A DNA stretch of 64,000 nucleotides, taken from Paramacrobiotus metropolitanus (taxonomy: Eukaryota; Tardigrada; Eutardigrada; Parachela; Macrobiotidae). Shown here in pieces: positions 42,323-52,411 of this stretch (the first letter of the stretch is position 1; each line of letters begins with the position of its first letter). The notes beneath the pieces were generated by a model. That model ran no database searches and was not told where the DNA came from. It worked only from the letters and a program-made list of their open reading frames with translations. Location of the stretch: contig NW_026570245.1 in NCBI RefSeq assembly GCF_019649055.1, positions 682,001 to 746,000 on the forward strand, given 5' to 3'. The position numbers and the translations under genes are program-made.

Positions 42323-42505
42323 TTGGTCGCTTACTTTCTTGTAGTTATGTTACGCCGCTCACTCTCTTGTGGCAAGGTTTTGCCGCTTGCTCTAACGTGG
42401 TTGCGTTATGCCCCCCAGTGGGGGGCCCCCACTCTGTTGTGGTTACGTAACGCCGCTTACTTTTTTCTGTGGTTTCAATACGCAACTCACTCTCTTGTGG
42501 TTTCC
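42323..42505. repeat. Imperfect tandem repeats of CACTCTCTTGTGG / ACGCCGCTTAC
   Basis: About four units, each with a ttgtggt and a cgttacgccgctt-like word spaced 40-50 bp. One unit is interrupted by a ccccccagtgggggg hairpin at about 42409. Confidence 0.5.
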
Positions 42506-43808
42506 GGCTAAAAAGGGCTAAAAACGACTATTCCCCGGCTAAAAACGCCGTTTCTCCGGCTAAGTTCCGGATTTCGTCGTCTGGAACCGAAGCAACCCCG
42601 GCTACCGGACTTCGGACCGCAGTCACCGGACATTTCCCGGGGAGTAAACCCATACTAACTAAAGTTAGATGTTCGGAACAGACTCGGAAATCAAAATCCG
42701 CGTCGCCTCAGAAGGAGAAGCTGACACCGGGACTTCCACCAACACCACCGATGTTCGAACCCTCAGAACCCCGGCCTAGTAAGACACCGTCACCGACCGA
42801 TGAAGTGTTCAACGCAACCGTGTTGCCCAATCAGGCGACCGGGCGTTCGGATAGCTCGCGGGGTTTCTTCCGAACCCCGGTACCGAAGCAGTACCGCGGC
42901 ACCCATATAGGAGCCTCGGATTACACCCCTCAACGGTACTTAACGAAGACTCCTCCGGAGAAGATCCAAGCCCCTGACGTTCTCCGGCAACGGATCTACG
43001 AGTTGCATAATCAACTTGTAGCCGCATCCAATATCGTTGAATCGACGGAGAACGTCTTGTCACAGACGGTTGCCACCAACCAGCGGGAGCCAACCAAGAA
43101 GCTCACGGCCGACTTGGATAGCGCGAACATCGCTATCAGCGATCTTACTCAACAGATTGAACGGCTAGAGGCCCAGATACAAGCAACTGAAGCGCCCTGC
43201 CGATACGATCAGAACGAAGTCGTCCGACTCCAGGACATGCTGGAGCAGTCTCGAGCCGAAGTGGTCGCCCTGCGCCAAGACTTGGAACAGCGGCTAACGA
43301 CCCTCGGTGATTCGGAGGCTGGCTCGGCTCGGCAACAAGGCATGCTGAGCCGGGTAGATGAATACCGGGACGAAAATGACCGGCTGAACAGGGCATTATT
43401 GGCTTGGACGGAGAAATGGAGGAGCTCCAATCAGAGCTCGAAGTCCTCCGGCAGGCCTATGAGAACGTCCGATTGAACCGGAACGATCCGGAGGTTATAG
43501 CCATAGATCTTCGGCTATGCCAGGCCCAACTTACCGACCAAATCTACGCCCTGAACGACCATCTCCGGAGCAAAACCGCTCGGTTCGAGCATAACCAGCG
43601 GGAGAGTTTCATGGTTATTAAGGCCCAGCGAGCCCGAATCGCCCAACTGGAAACCGAGCGGGCGGAGATGACCGAATACCAGACCAAACTCTACGAATAT
43701 GACTGTGAAGCTGCAACCATTATCCGCGGATACCTCCGAGAGAAGGAGGAGCGGGAAATCGAGGTGGCCTGCGTTAACGCGGAAAGTCTTATCTCGAGGA
43801 GTCACTGA
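42469..43808 (+). pseudogene. Gag-like coiled-coil protein, frameshifted
   Basis: The first frame (42469-43476) is Ser/Pro-rich (LTPGLPPTPPMFEPSEPRPS), then helical (RIYELHNQLVAASNIV, LTQQIERLEAQI, LQDMLEQSRAEVVALRQDL). Near 43400 the coiled coil continues in another frame (43404-43808: EMEELQSELEVLRQAY, QRARIAQLETERAEM), so a one-base indel has split it. The GC-rich codon use differs sharply from the AT-rich surroundings and resembles 62.7-64.0 kb. Long coiled coil followed by Pro-rich then zinc-knuckle segments would fit a retroelement Gag; a host coiled-coil gene is an alternative. Confidence 0.45.
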
Positions 43809-44774
43809 ATGAACAACCCCCATCGTACCACCACCTAGGAGCAGGAGACGTGTCATCAGATCGATGACTACCTGCATCGAGACAATCCCCTGCTTGCCCA
43901 ATAGGTCAAACGGGGATGTCTGCCGACCAAATTTATCAGGTCGGCATGGTCCGTGGCGAGCCGTCCACCGGAAATCCGCCGAGAGGGCCACCAGTCCCGT
44001 CGGCCCGGAATTAGAACGGAATACTTCGACGGCTACGTCAAACGTACCGACCCAATCCACGGCAACGACAACTACGGCCTACGGAGGAACGTCCGCCAGT
44101 ATGACGTTCTCAACCAGCACTAGGCCTGTGGCATCAACCTGGATAATCGACAACAAAGTCAAGTCCGAGGCTTAAACTCTCGAGCCCCGGTTACCGGGTC
44201 GGTTAACTTTGGCACTGAACCGGGAGTCAGGCCACCGCTGAACTTTCCAACAGGAGGTTCAAAGCCTTGCTCGGCAGTCTCCGGCGAAGACCGACGGCGA
44301 TCGAACTCGTAGAACGCGTACCCGTCCCAAATCCCACAACAACCCATGCCATGAGGACATAGAGACTGGGCCGACCCGGTAAACCCTGGCTACTCGGCTA
44401 ACCAGGCTCATCAGCCTCGGCAGAACAACCAAGGCCCAACAGGTCCGGCGCCGCAGGCAGAATCAGTACTTGGTAGTGCCACCGGGGATGTGGCTAGACC
44501 AGAACGGAGTCCTCCAAAAAATCCCCGGCTATGGAGCGCAGAATCCTCCGCCGAACCAAGGGTATGGAGCGCCGAATCCTCCGCCCGGACCGGGGCAGCC
44601 ACAACAACCAGCGCCCCCGGGCAACCCGAACCCTCAACCTCAACCAAACCCACCTCAGCCAGCCCTAGCCGCACAACAACAGTACGTGCCATACATGCCG
44701 GCCTTGTATCCCCCGGTAGCCCAACAGGTAAGTAGTATGTGCACTGGTCCGGCAGCATCTCTGATTGGTCGAAA
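43809..44774 (+). pseudogene. Proline/glutamine-rich continuation of the Gag-like gene
   Basis: Open stretches at 43864-44175 (Thr-rich) and about 44420-44784 (NPPPNQGYGAPNPPPGPG, QPNPPQPALAAQQQYVPYM) are in different frames, with stops between. The last stretch ends PPVAQQ directly at a perfect GTAAGT, which may be a splice donor. It contains imperfect peptide repeats (GYGAQNPPP, GYGAPNPPP). The GC-rich sequence ends here and the 50-bp tandem array follows. Confidence 0.4.
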
Positions 44775-44964
44775 CCGAGGCTGAGCCCGAGACAGGACCG
44801 CCAGTCTGGCTGCTTGCTCTTAAGCCGAGACTGACCCCGAGACAGGACCGCTAGTCTGGCTGCTTGCTCTTAAGCCGAGACTGAGACCGAGGCAGGACCG
44901 CTAGTCTGGCTGCTTGCTCTTAAGCCGAGACTGAGACCGAGGCAGGACCGCTGATCTGGCAGCC
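44775..44964. repeat. 50-bp tandem repeat, about 3.8 copies
   Basis: Units start ccgagactga at 44775, 44825, 44875 and 44925 and contain caggaccgctagtctggctgc. The last unit degenerates after ctggcag. The array marks the left border between GC-rich Gag-like DNA and the viral cluster. Confidence 0.9.
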
Positions 44965-45081
44965 CACCGTGAAGATTACTTGGTCGGCGGTTACCTAGCC
45001 CGTGCACCATTGAATCAGACCAATTAGACCAATTATCACAGTAATCGCATTGTTTGTTATCCAAATAACCACAGGCAAACT

Positions 45082-45321
45082 TCATCCAGCAATTTTCCAA
45101 TGGTACCGAAAAGTTCGCGTAAGCGTCAAATATACAAAACTAGTTTTTGAATAACGGCTTATCAAGACGACAAATGCATAGGCCATGTTGGTCAATACCC
45201 ACAACCACACCAACATGAACACAGAGTTTCTTGCTGGTGAGTTGCAAGGATTGGGCTTCCTTAGCCTCTTTTTGTAGTAACAGCAGTTAACAACGAAGAC
45301 GTTTACTAATAAATAAAGCAT
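45082..45321 (-). CDS. Small putative membrane protein, 79 aa
   Basis: An ATG-started frame downstream of the polymerase on the same strand. Residues 1-15 are hydrophobic (MLYLLVNVFVVNCCY), then comes a basic segment (KKRLRKP), then a clear membrane span at about residues 33-57 (VFMLVWLWVLTNMAYAFVVLI), then a basic C-terminus. Such short membrane proteins are common accessory products of DNA viruses, but no family is recognised. It could also be chance in AT-rich DNA. Confidence 0.3.
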   Translation of the reverse strand: MLYLLVNVFVVNCCYYKKRLRKPNPCNSPARNSVFMLVWLWVLTNMAYAFVVLISRYSKTSFVYLTLTRTFRYHWKIAG

Positions 45322-45399
45322 GTGGTTTAAACAGTAACAAACATCAAAGCAGCCGCGAATGTTCCAATAATAAAGTTGAACGTGAATAAAACAATTTGT

Positions 45400-48300
45400 T
45401 TATTGCTTAGTACCGAAAGGTAGCGTTGTGAAATCGGGAAGCAGCATACGCTTGTCATAAACCATTCTTAACTTCTTAAACAAACAAACAGTATTAATTT
45501 CTTGTGTTTTGGCGTTCCGCTTGATGAATTCAGGATAATTGATTTGAACATGGGATTCTGTCCCGTCCAACAGACGCTTCAGTTTGTCGAAGTCCAAGGT
45601 CTGTCCAGTACGGGCGAAGGACTTGGTGACTTCATTAAAATCCAAAATATCCTCTGTGTACCCGTTTTGGGTAAGGCCTTTCGCCTAAGAACAATAAATA
45701 TTATAGATACTGTACATACATATTTACTGCACGTCTACGTAACTTTAATTCGATCCGACCAGTGTCAGTCTCGTAGCTGTAAACCTTTGGGCCGCACGAC
45801 ACAAACTTCACAATGTGGCTCTCACCCGCCTGTAACTGGTTATCCCAGTCGCCCAGGATGCTGCCCGTCTCCGGCACCCAGTCTCCGGGGCGGGTGAGAA
45901 AGACGACTGAATCAGTATCATAGTACATGAGGCGATCACCCAGCTTTTCCATCATATCCAGTAAGATTAGGCGAGCATTGGCAGTGGTGAACGCGGCCAG
46001 GGCAACGTTTGTAGCGTTACTACCCTCGTTGTAGTCTTCTTCCTTAGAATATGTCACCATGAGACAGTCCTCGTTGATGGCAAAGACATCATGAATTTCA
46101 ACGGCCTTGGAACGGATCATGTCCAAATAATCCTTGGTTTTGTAGACGAACTTGGTCATAGTCATATCATCTCGCTGTCCCTGCTTGCCCCACAGGTAGT
46201 TAAGACAGTTTTTGGCCACGTTACGTCGGCCGGCATCGTAGATCATAGCGGCTGGGTCGAGATCGATTCCTTCACGTTCCTTGACCTGACGAAGGTATTC
46301 ATCCTTCTGCAGCTGTGTCTTACACCAGCTTGGCCATCCGCTAGCCTCCATCTTTATTTTCAGGAACTTGTTAATGTACCCAGCATAAACGCCAGCCTCC
46401 ACGGTTTCCCAGTGCCATACCTCATACACTTCTTGCACGGTGTATCTTCTGGTGATGGCGTGGTGGAGCTCCGGGGCTGTCCACACCCCCTCGAGGCAGC
46501 GGTCGGCATCGCTGTGCTTGCAGAATTCGTTGTTCTTAATGTCCGCACACGTTCGGCAAAGCGTGAATACCAACTTTTTGTTTATCGTGGCTGGAAGAAC
46601 AGGGTCCAAGCACTGTGCTGGTGGTAACACTTTGCAGGATATCAGTCCGCAATAGTCTTTGACATCCGCAAAGTCCGACAGGATGATTTTTGGCTGTCCA
46701 ATGGGAAAAGTCTTTGTCTTGTTGACAAAAGGATACAGGCTGACGACGTCGAAATGCATAATCATTTCTCCTGGTCTTACTGCGTAGTACAAGCGACTGG
46801 CATTGGTACGCCCGCCTTTGAAGGCGTCCCGCGGGTTTATTGGTTCCCGCAGTCTTTGTCCAGAGAGAAAGGCAACGGTATCCGTTTCTTGGCGCTCTTT
46901 TATCCATTCACACTCCCACTTTGTAACTACTTCATACTTCTCATCCTCTAGGTAACGTACACGATCCAGGTATTCCTCGTACACTTCGCTCATCTTTTTA
47001 CGAGAGAAAGGAGACCGATCATCTTGTTCAGTGCATTCGGGGTGCCCGTGGAATACACAGCCGTTGTACTCGTAAACTGTACGAGTACTAGCATCAAAAC
47101 CATCCACAAAGTACGGTCCGATGTGGACTTCCTTGCCGTTTCGTCCGTGCTGAATGCCCCCACCAAGTTCTCGATTCAGCAACTCCAACCACTGCGTGGC
47201 TTGAACGCTGGTGCGTCGGTTGCGGTGGCGGCCATGAGCTGACAACACAGCTAACTTTTCAGGTTCCAGATGGAACGTGCGGTAATACTTATTGCAGGCG
47301 GATGACATAGTGATACTGTCCAGCGGGTTCAGATTAGTGAGAGCGATGAAATCCTCTACAAACTTGAGGGCACAGCGTCGGAGAACGGTGACGTCATTCG
47401 AGCAGTACGACATGATTTCTGCACGAAAGTCGAACTGTTCCCCCGCAGCGGCTTTAGTTTCGGCATGCCACTTTAGGAAATCTTCTTTATCGTTCTTCTT
47501 TAGACCGTCAAAAACGTACATTTCCGGTTCAGGCCACGGCAGCACTTTATTCCAGTTCTCAGGTCGATTAAAGTGATGCGGAAAATCACCCTTCTTTACT
47601 CCCAAACCAACTGCTTTAGGCAAACTGCTGAGTTTCATAGGCACAAAATTCAGTGTGTCACGGGAACACATATTTAACGAACGGTAGCGCAGCTCCAGAA
47701 GCTGGGTTCCCCTCTTGATGACTTCCACACCGCGCAGTTTATTGTCCAAAAGGTGCTTTAGGAAAAAGTGCCCGTCATATCCCCGGAAGTTATGCGCAAT
47801 GATGGTATGATGGTTGTGCTGCTCTGAGAACAGCCATTCTCCAAACTTCTGTCCGACATCCTTGGTCATTGGTTGACCATCCGCCGGAAATCGGAACTCC
47901 GTACCGTCTTCGTACTGGGCCACAACACAACTTGGAGTATGTCCATTGACCGGATCATTTTACGTCTCATAATCGAAGAAAATGTATCGCTTCGGCGGCT
48001 CTGGTTTATCTGGTAAGGTCGGTAAAGGCTTTGGAAGGACTTTTATGAAACACTTATGCGTGGCTTGAGGAACCCACTCACGGCAAACTGTGCAAAACAT
48101 CTCCCCACACTGTTGGTTACCATTTGGACGACGTGTCAAGTTCACAAAGCGGCGGCAGTCTTTACAGTAAAGCATCTGGGAACAATAGGTTTTTCCGTTA
48201 CGGCGAACAGCTTTGTGGATGTTGAAGCATTCCTGGTTGTTGAACGTACGGCGGCAGTCGCCACAGCGAACAACCACCCCTTCCACACATTCACTAACTG

Positions 48301-49488
48301 ACCGATAACAAAAGCGACAGTTTCCACCGCATCGATGCTGCTCCTTGTGACTGTACGGCTTGTCACACTCTGAGCAGAAGTATGACGAGTTGAAAATACC
48401 GGTCACCGTAGTCACGAGGTCAAAGTGATTCTTCTCCAACAAGACAAAGATTTCCTTCATATCCTTTGTTTTCTTTTCCGGCACACGGGCGATAATGGTA
48501 TTGCCGTGATCCGCCGAAATAACTTTAACCTGGAATTCGGGAAAGCATTCTTCCTGGATGGCACTCAGGTCGTTAAGGTTGTAGCACCGTCCCAACGGTA
48601 AATCAGACAGCTGGATAATTTCTCGGGCATGGCCTGTCAGCTTGTTAATTCCTTTCTCACTGTAGAGGTGCTTCCACTGGCTTTTGTACGTTCCTTGAAC
48701 ATCATGCGTCAAGCGGTACTTGCCCAAGTACAGCGCTGCTGGTAGACAATAGTTATTGTGCACACGGACAGTAACAATGGACGTGCTGAAACGTTTGGCG
48801 TCCCGCGCCACGTGACGATGTAAAAACCTCCAGTTACCACCACTCGGCATAATAGTGCGAAAAATCCGGATTGAAAAGGTATCGTCCAGCACCATCCGCC
48901 CGGAGTTGGCCTTGGCACATACAGCAACAAGGTCGTCGACACTGAAGTCCGACAATTTTCGCATAGACAAGTAAATTGGGAATTCCAGCGACGCACAGCT
49001 AATGGAAATGGTAACACGGTCAGATGGTTGAAACTGAGCGACGCAGAGATTCAATATGGATTCCAGCAGTAAAGGCAGAAGCAAGACAGTTTCTTCCTGG
49101 GAATAAATACGCGGCAGGGCGGCGATTTCCACACGGTACTCGAACTCGGTGCTGTTGAATTTCTTGAACCGACGCTCCTTGCTTTTAGTCAGGCTGAAGA
49201 GGGTTGAGAAATCCGGAATATCACTGATTTCTTCAAGCATCTGCAGATATATTACAATAAGAATCCTTTGAAGATTACGAAAATAATAGAAAAATCAAAT
49301 TTGTAGTGTAACTGCATCTTGAGAAATTTTCTTGTGATCAGTTTACAAAACCGACTTGTTGGTTTTGCGAAAAACTAACTATAACAAATTCAATTTTCGG
49401 TTTTTTTGAGGAAATTTATTCCTATTTTATTGTTTCGTTAGCTTACTAGTGGGTTTTGCGAAGCTGCATCTGGAATGTCAATGTCCAT
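45400..49488 (-). pseudogene. polB: Protein-primed family B DNA polymerase (Polinton/adintovirus/bidnavirus-like), one in-frame stop
   Basis: Exons 49488-49447 (tentative, donor GTAAGC), 49240-45728 and 45684-45400, the last intron being only 43 bp; phases agree. The N-terminal region has a cysteine-rich zinc domain (CDKPYSHKEQHRC, CRFCYRSVSEC, CTVCREW). Exonuclease motifs are FFDYET, HNFRGYDGHFF and YCSNDVTVL. Polymerase motifs are A (MHFDVVSLYP), B-like (KNCLNYLWGKQG) and C (YYDTDSVVF). The C-terminal exon ends with VYDKRMLLPDFTTLP. About 1280 codons, as in protein-primed polymerases of Polintons. An in-frame TAA at 47962-47960, right after the first exonuclease motif, interrupts it. The stop codon overlaps an AATAAA signal (45404-45399). 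It would replicate linear DNA by protein priming. Confidence 0.9.
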
Positions 49489-49830
49489 GGCACCGTCCGC
49501 CGGTTCCCCCGCGCCTTCCTGATCAACGCCTCTTACCACCTAGATCGTTGGAATTCGGTAAGTTCACAGTATCTAATAACAAATAATGCCGTCGCAAAAC
49601 GCAAATACGAAACATAGTGAGTGTTGTTACAGCGTGTATGAGAGAAGATATAGCGCTAGTTTAGCGTCAACTCGGTTTCGGTCCGGTTTTTGACCGGTTT
49701 GTAATCGGTTCGGTTTTCAGTCAGTTTGAACCGGACTGGAGCCGATTTTCCCCTTTCTTTGGTTTATTTTTCCCCACCCTCTTTTTTTGTATGAACATGA
49801 ATGAACATGAAAGATACACACCGTTCCAAA
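49489..49830. other. Non-coding interval upstream of the polymerase
   Basis: The polymerase frame is open upstream of its tentative ATG as far as an acceptor-like gatctag at about 49552, so an earlier exon is possible. The stretch 49680-49750 is rich in ccggtt/accgg words. Nothing else recognised. Confidence 0.3.
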
Positions 49831-50061
49831 CTAACAGAAGAATGCCCAGCACATATGGAAAATGACACCTCGACAAATTGGGCACAGCAGCAGCTTGCTT
49901 GAACATTTTGCACAGCAAACTAAATGACCGCATGGTCTGAACATGATTTCCGAATCATTTTCATAGCAGACTTTACAGCTTAATTTCTCTTTGGGGTCTT
50001 CAGAAATTGTGGTTGGCGGAGCTTTTCGCGATAGTCCACAACATGTTGTTTCGGCTTCGGC
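49831..50061 (-). pseudogene. IAP-type RING-finger fragment (probable E3 ubiquitin ligase C-terminus)
   Basis: The minus-strand frame encodes CKVCYENDSEIMFRP, then CGHLVCCAKC, then LLLCPICRGVIF. The spacing C-x2-C-x11-C-x-H-x3-C-x2-C-x6-C-x2-C is a C3HC4 RING of the inhibitor-of-apoptosis type (zinc ligands at about 49977-49873). The frame runs a few codons upstream without an ATG and meets a TAA at 50064-50062, exactly at the outer edge of the inverted repeat. The rest of the gene (any BIR domains) is missing or displaced. It ends with TAG at 49831. RING proteins of this type ubiquitinate caspases or themselves and are often carried by insect DNA viruses. Confidence 0.75.
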
Positions 50062-50063
50062 TT

Positions 50064-50641
50064 ATCCGTGTTAATAAGATAGCTGGTTACGTAACTCAGT
50101 GGTCCGAGCGAAGCGAGGACCACGCGCGCCCTCTCGGTGTGTGCGCGGGAAGTCGACGCCCAATTTCAAGTCAGTGTATAAGATAGCTGATGTATCAGTA
50201 TGCTCGTATTAGTTTAAGCACGCCCACATGGGTTCTTTCTGATATTAGCGCGTTTCAGTCACTCATTGTTTTCAGAACGGTTTTTACTGGTTGATTCCAA
50301 ACTGAAGTACGCCCACATGGGTTCTGTCTGATATTAGCGCGTTTCAGTCTTTCATTGTTTTCAAAACGGTTTTTACTGGTTGATTCCAAACTGAAGTACG
50401 TTGTACAAGTAACTAAAACAATAGTAAATCCGGTTTTGTAGATTTTGAGAGTTGAAACCTACACTTTTTGGAGTATAAAACCTCAGCGGCCAAGCAAATT
50501 TTTTCATTCCAAATTTTTTTTTAATTTTATCCACCTACCTTGGAATACCTGCCAGGATCGCCTCGATATTTTCAGTTAGTTCAGTTTATCTTATCTTCCA
50601 TGGCTCCCTTCAAGTATCTTGCGGATTATCAGGAGTGGGCC
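50064..50641. repeat. Left inverted repeat, with two about 89-bp tandem units
   Basis: Tandem units lie at about 50217-50305 and 50306-50394 (acgcccacatgggttct...gttgattccaaactg). A hairpin gtggtcc-gagcgaagcga-ggaccac is at 50100-50125. The arm ends inside exon 1 at the word gtgggcccg. Confidence 0.9.
50474..50480 (+). promoter_or_regulatory. TATA box of the cassette gene
   Basis: gagTATAAAAcc lies 126 bp before the ATG at 50600 and 3' of the tandem units. An identical mirror copy lies in the right inverted repeat at about 52572-52578 on the minus strand. Confidence 0.6.
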
Positions 50642-52077
50642 CGCCAGCAATTGGGTAAGTCTTATCAATTCTTAATTCTCAAAATTTTTTCTAAATTTGT
50701 TTAATTCTTAATAATTTTTTATACTTGTTATAAGCAAAATTATTCCGTAGCTATAGTGCGGGGGTTGAAAGCCCAGTGGGAAGATTTTTCGGAGCAACAG
50801 CGTCAGGAGTGTGCCCAGTATAATATCGGTACGTTTTCATTATTACTTGTTAAAAAATTTACACTTTTAACAATGCAAGTTAATTTATTAGATCTGTGTG
50901 CGAGGATCAAAAAGTTCATGAATGGCTGTACGTGGAGCAAACCAGGAGAAGTCGTTGGCGCTCTGCTACATGAGGTCAATGTCATGGAGGTAAATTTTAT
51001 TTTTTAATTTTCATAAAAATTATTGTTACAGCTAGATTATTTGTTTAGTAGTTTGTGAGCTTCTTGGACAATCGGATTGTTCCTAATCCGCGTCGTACCA
51101 ACTTACATCTTGATACGTACCCCATCATGATGACGGGCATTGTGGAGCGTGAAAGAAAGAAGAAGGAGAAGCTTAAGGCCAAAGCTTCATCGTCAAAGCC
51201 ATCCACTTCCAAAGCCAAGCCGAAGAAGAAAAAGAACCCAGCCAAGCGCGTAATCCTTACACCAACACCATCACCGCCTTCGAGCCGCTCTCCAACACCG
51301 GACTTTGGCGGGTTTGATTTCACCCGGCAGCGGGAGCCCACCCCCCAGCCACTGCCTTCTCAACAAGCTCAACCATTGTCGGCGGCTGTCAACACTGAGC
51401 CACCTCAGCCCACTCCACCAGTTGCAGTATCTGTCACCGCTGACCAGCGGGCAACTACGCGTATGGTGCCTTTGATGCTTCCAGTTAGTCAAACCGCCAC
51501 CATTGCCACGGATATTGTTACCTTCAAGGCAACGTTCGCTGACGGTACGACCATTGAAGATACTTTGCCTGTCCCTCCGACTATTCCTACCCCACCGTCT
51601 CCAACCAAAGGCCGTCCTGATCAACATTTCAAGGCACCATTGCCATTGAACAACTGGATCCTCGTTCCGCAGAAGTTCACGTTCCCTAACACTCAAACCG
51701 TTATCACCGTGAAAGATGATCCGCTTGGCAGTGCCGGAAATCCTATTATCATCGAAGAAGACAAGGCAGAACCGCCCATCATTACTCTGGACAATTCTTT
51801 CAGTTCGGACGAAGGTATGAAGACGCTGTGTTTCGAATCGGACAATGATGGAAAAGCGACCGTTTTGGATGGAGGCCAGGATACGGATATGGAGGACAAT
51901 GATGAAGACGGGGATAATGAAATGGATGACGGATTCTTGAGAGACATCGCGGAAGATGAATTCGAACCACCATTCTCATCCATTCAGTATTCATTGGACA
52001 ACAATGCGATGGAGGATACAGCTGGTATGACCGAAGTGGAGGGTTGGTTGAATGCATTTGGCTATTACATAGATTGA
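50600..52077 (+). CDS. Four-exon gene of unknown function, 418 aa, intact
   Basis: Exons 50600-50654, 50751-50828, 50892-50989 and 51052-52077. All introns have GT-AG ends, are 62-96 bp, and their phases (1, 1, 0) agree. The first 80 residues are charged and helical (MAPFKYLADYQEWARQQL, LKAQWEDFSEQQRQECAQY, LCARIKKFMNGCTW). Then comes a Lys-rich stretch (ERERKKKEKLKAKA, KAKPKKKKNPAKR) like a nuclear-localisation signal, a long Pro/Thr-rich region, and an acidic C-terminus (DTDMEDNDEDGDNEMDD). An AATAAA lies at 52171-52176. Exon 1 is inside the inverted repeat. The layout (helical N-terminus, basic patch, disordered acidic tail) resembles small DNA-virus regulatory or DNA-binding proteins, but no homology is claimed. 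Confidence 0.7.
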
Positions 52078-52303
52078 TGAATTGTTCTCTTTTCGTTATG
52101 CTGTTTGACTTAGCTAAATGATACTGTTAATGGTGGCTTGATATGACTTGTGGTTGAAGGGTGTAATGAAAATAAAACCTGTTTTTATGTCTAACAAATA
52201 CTCTGCGATGGAAACTCAGAATAAAATACTGCTGTTGTTATATTAAAGAGCGCGACGGGGAAAAAAATATGCAAGTATTGACTTTGTCACAAAAAATAAA
52301 AAA

Positions 52304-52351
52304 AGGGCGCTTTATATTGGAGCGCGTCAGCGCTCCAATATAAAGCGCCCT
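52304..52351. repeat. 48-bp hairpin: perfect 22-bp arms, GTCA loop
   Basis: agggcgctttatattggagcgc at 52304-52325 and its exact complement at 52330-52351. It lies between the poly(A) site of the cassette gene and the inner edge of the right inverted repeat. A gcgcgcgcgcg run and a second near-palindrome (ggccgagcgtagcgaggcc, 52384-52402) follow. Confidence 0.95.
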
Positions 52352-52411
52352 CGAGGCGCGCGCGCGCCAAGTCGAAGCCGCGGCCGAGCGTAGCGAGGCC
52401 AGGCAGAGACG

